Below are positions 27,030 to 27,435 of a DNA stretch of 27,435 nt, piece after piece (the first letter of the stretch is position 1; every line of letters begins with the position of its first letter). The position numbers and the translations under genes are program-made. The stretch spans positions 1-27,435 of the IMG/VR virus record IMGVR_UViG_3300035157_000431; one strand, written 5' to 3'. The DNA comes from a virus. The notes beneath the pieces are model-generated. The model was not told the DNA's origin. It saw only the letters and a list, made by a program, of their open reading frames with translations, and did no database searches.

Positions 27030-27278
27030 ATGTCTAAGGAAGACTTAGATAGAATCATTGCACTGGTTGAGATAGAACACAAGATAAACCCAGATGAATG
27101 GGATTACTTGTTAGATTATCTCACAAAAACAAAGAATTGCTATGGTGGAGGGACGCTTAGTGCAGTGTCATGGTCAGGAGCAATATGTGTTCAGAGTCAT
27201 AGAGCAACATTCAGTGGATGGTTGCCGCACAATGGTTACAATTATGATAGTTCATTTACACCAGTAGACGATGATTAA
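27030..27278 (+). CDS. Unknown protein, 82 aa
   Basis: The start is uncertain: ATG 27030 (MSKEDLDRIIALVEIEHKIN) has AGAGG about 11 bases before it, ATG 27021 is too close to it, and TTG 26997 lacks a ribosome site. The product is helical in front. A Gly/Ser/aromatic end follows (CYGGGTLSAVSWSGAICVQS, then SGWLPHNGYNYDSSFTPVDD). It follows the strongest promoter of the window and overlaps the next gene by 8 bases. No family recognised. Confidence 0.55.
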   Translation: MSKEDLDRIIALVEIEHKINPDEWDYLLDYLTKTKNCYGGGTLSAVSWSGAICVQSHRATFSGWLPHNGYNYDSSFTPVDDD

Positions 27279-27435
27279 CACAGTATTACAGTACTTCAAA
27301 GACTTTAGTAATCAGAACATTGAAGGGTTAGCAGAGTCATTTGCTGAAGATATTCATTTGTGTGATTGGAACATTGATGTACATGGTAAGGAGAATGTAC
27401 TAGGAGCAATTAAGGACATATACTCAAATGTGAAG
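27271..27435 (+). CDS. NTF2/SnoaL-like protein, N-terminal part (runs off the window)
   Basis: The 55 visible residues read MINTVLQYFKDFSNQNIEGL, AESFAEDIHLCDWNIDVHGK, ENVLGAIKDIY. This is the N-terminal layout of the NTF2-like fold: a helix with F-x-x-x-x-N-x-E-x-L, an A-x-x-F-A-x-D-I-H-L strand start, and a G-K-E-N-V-x-x-A-I-K-x-I helix. Such proteins serve as isomerases, hydratases or binding modules; a specific role cannot be told from half a domain. The gene is open at the right edge. Confidence 0.65.
   Translation, partial: MINTVLQYFKDFSNQNIEGLAESFAEDIHLCDWNIDVHGKENVLGAIKDIYSNVK

Overview
The window reads as an accessory stretch of a T4-like cyanophage (a myovirus of marine Synechococcus or Prochlorococcus). 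The evidence is a transaldolase of the phage TalC type, a heme oxygenase, many small 2-oxoglutarate/Fe(II) (2OG-Fe) dioxygenases, tandem tail-tip-like proteins with GTGGG and HxH motifs, AT-rich codon use, and a gene order in which every gene I accept lies on the + strand. Most neighbours overlap by 1-26 bases (ATGA, TAATG), so long translationally coupled operons are likely. I see no integrase, insertion sequence, tRNA, CRISPR array or psbA/psbD.

Layout. 1-1102: the C-terminus of a superfamily 2 helicase, then small unknown genes. 1102-7046: a modification block with five single-domain 2OG-Fe oxygenases, two paralogous radical SAM enzymes, a minimal SET-domain protein and an SGNH/GDSL hydrolase-like protein. 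7075-8676: small genes around talC. 8694-11837: two tandem tail-tip-like proteins, a cysteine-containing protein, a coiled-coil acidic protein and small genes. 11830-13663: a further 2OG-Fe oxygenase and a fusion of two such domains. 13684-17198: a new transcription unit of small proteins, including two relatives sharing a C-terminal domain, a zinc-ribbon protein, a His-rich protein, tiny membrane proteins and an HExxH metalloprotein, ending in a terminator. 17231-19765: small genes, ho1, and a free-standing copy of a tail-fibre-type domain. 19762-24277: a second modification block with an eighth oxygenase gene, an alpha-1,2-fucosyltransferase-like protein (GT11), a PRMT-like methyltransferase and a second glycosyltransferase. 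24310-25127: an Ala/Glu-rich protein with a Tyr-rich repeat tail, then a terminator. 25178-25557: a structured non-coding RNA candidate of about 380 nt with its own -10 element and terminator. 25577-27435: small unknown genes and the start of an NTF2/SnoaL-like protein.

How the genes may work together. talC and ho1 are metabolic genes of the kind cyanophages use to redirect host carbon and bilin metabolism. The oxygenases, radical SAM enzymes, SET and PRMT-like proteins, hydrolase and glycosyltransferases are all modification enzymes without an obvious small-molecule pathway. I infer that they modify proteins or glycans, either of the virion (tail-fibre genes lie among them) or of the host surface or host proteins. 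The substrate is unknown.

Two promoter types appear at the few real gaps: sigma70-like TTGnnn/TATAAT pairs, and a T4-late-like CTAAATA box 18-28 nt before start codons.
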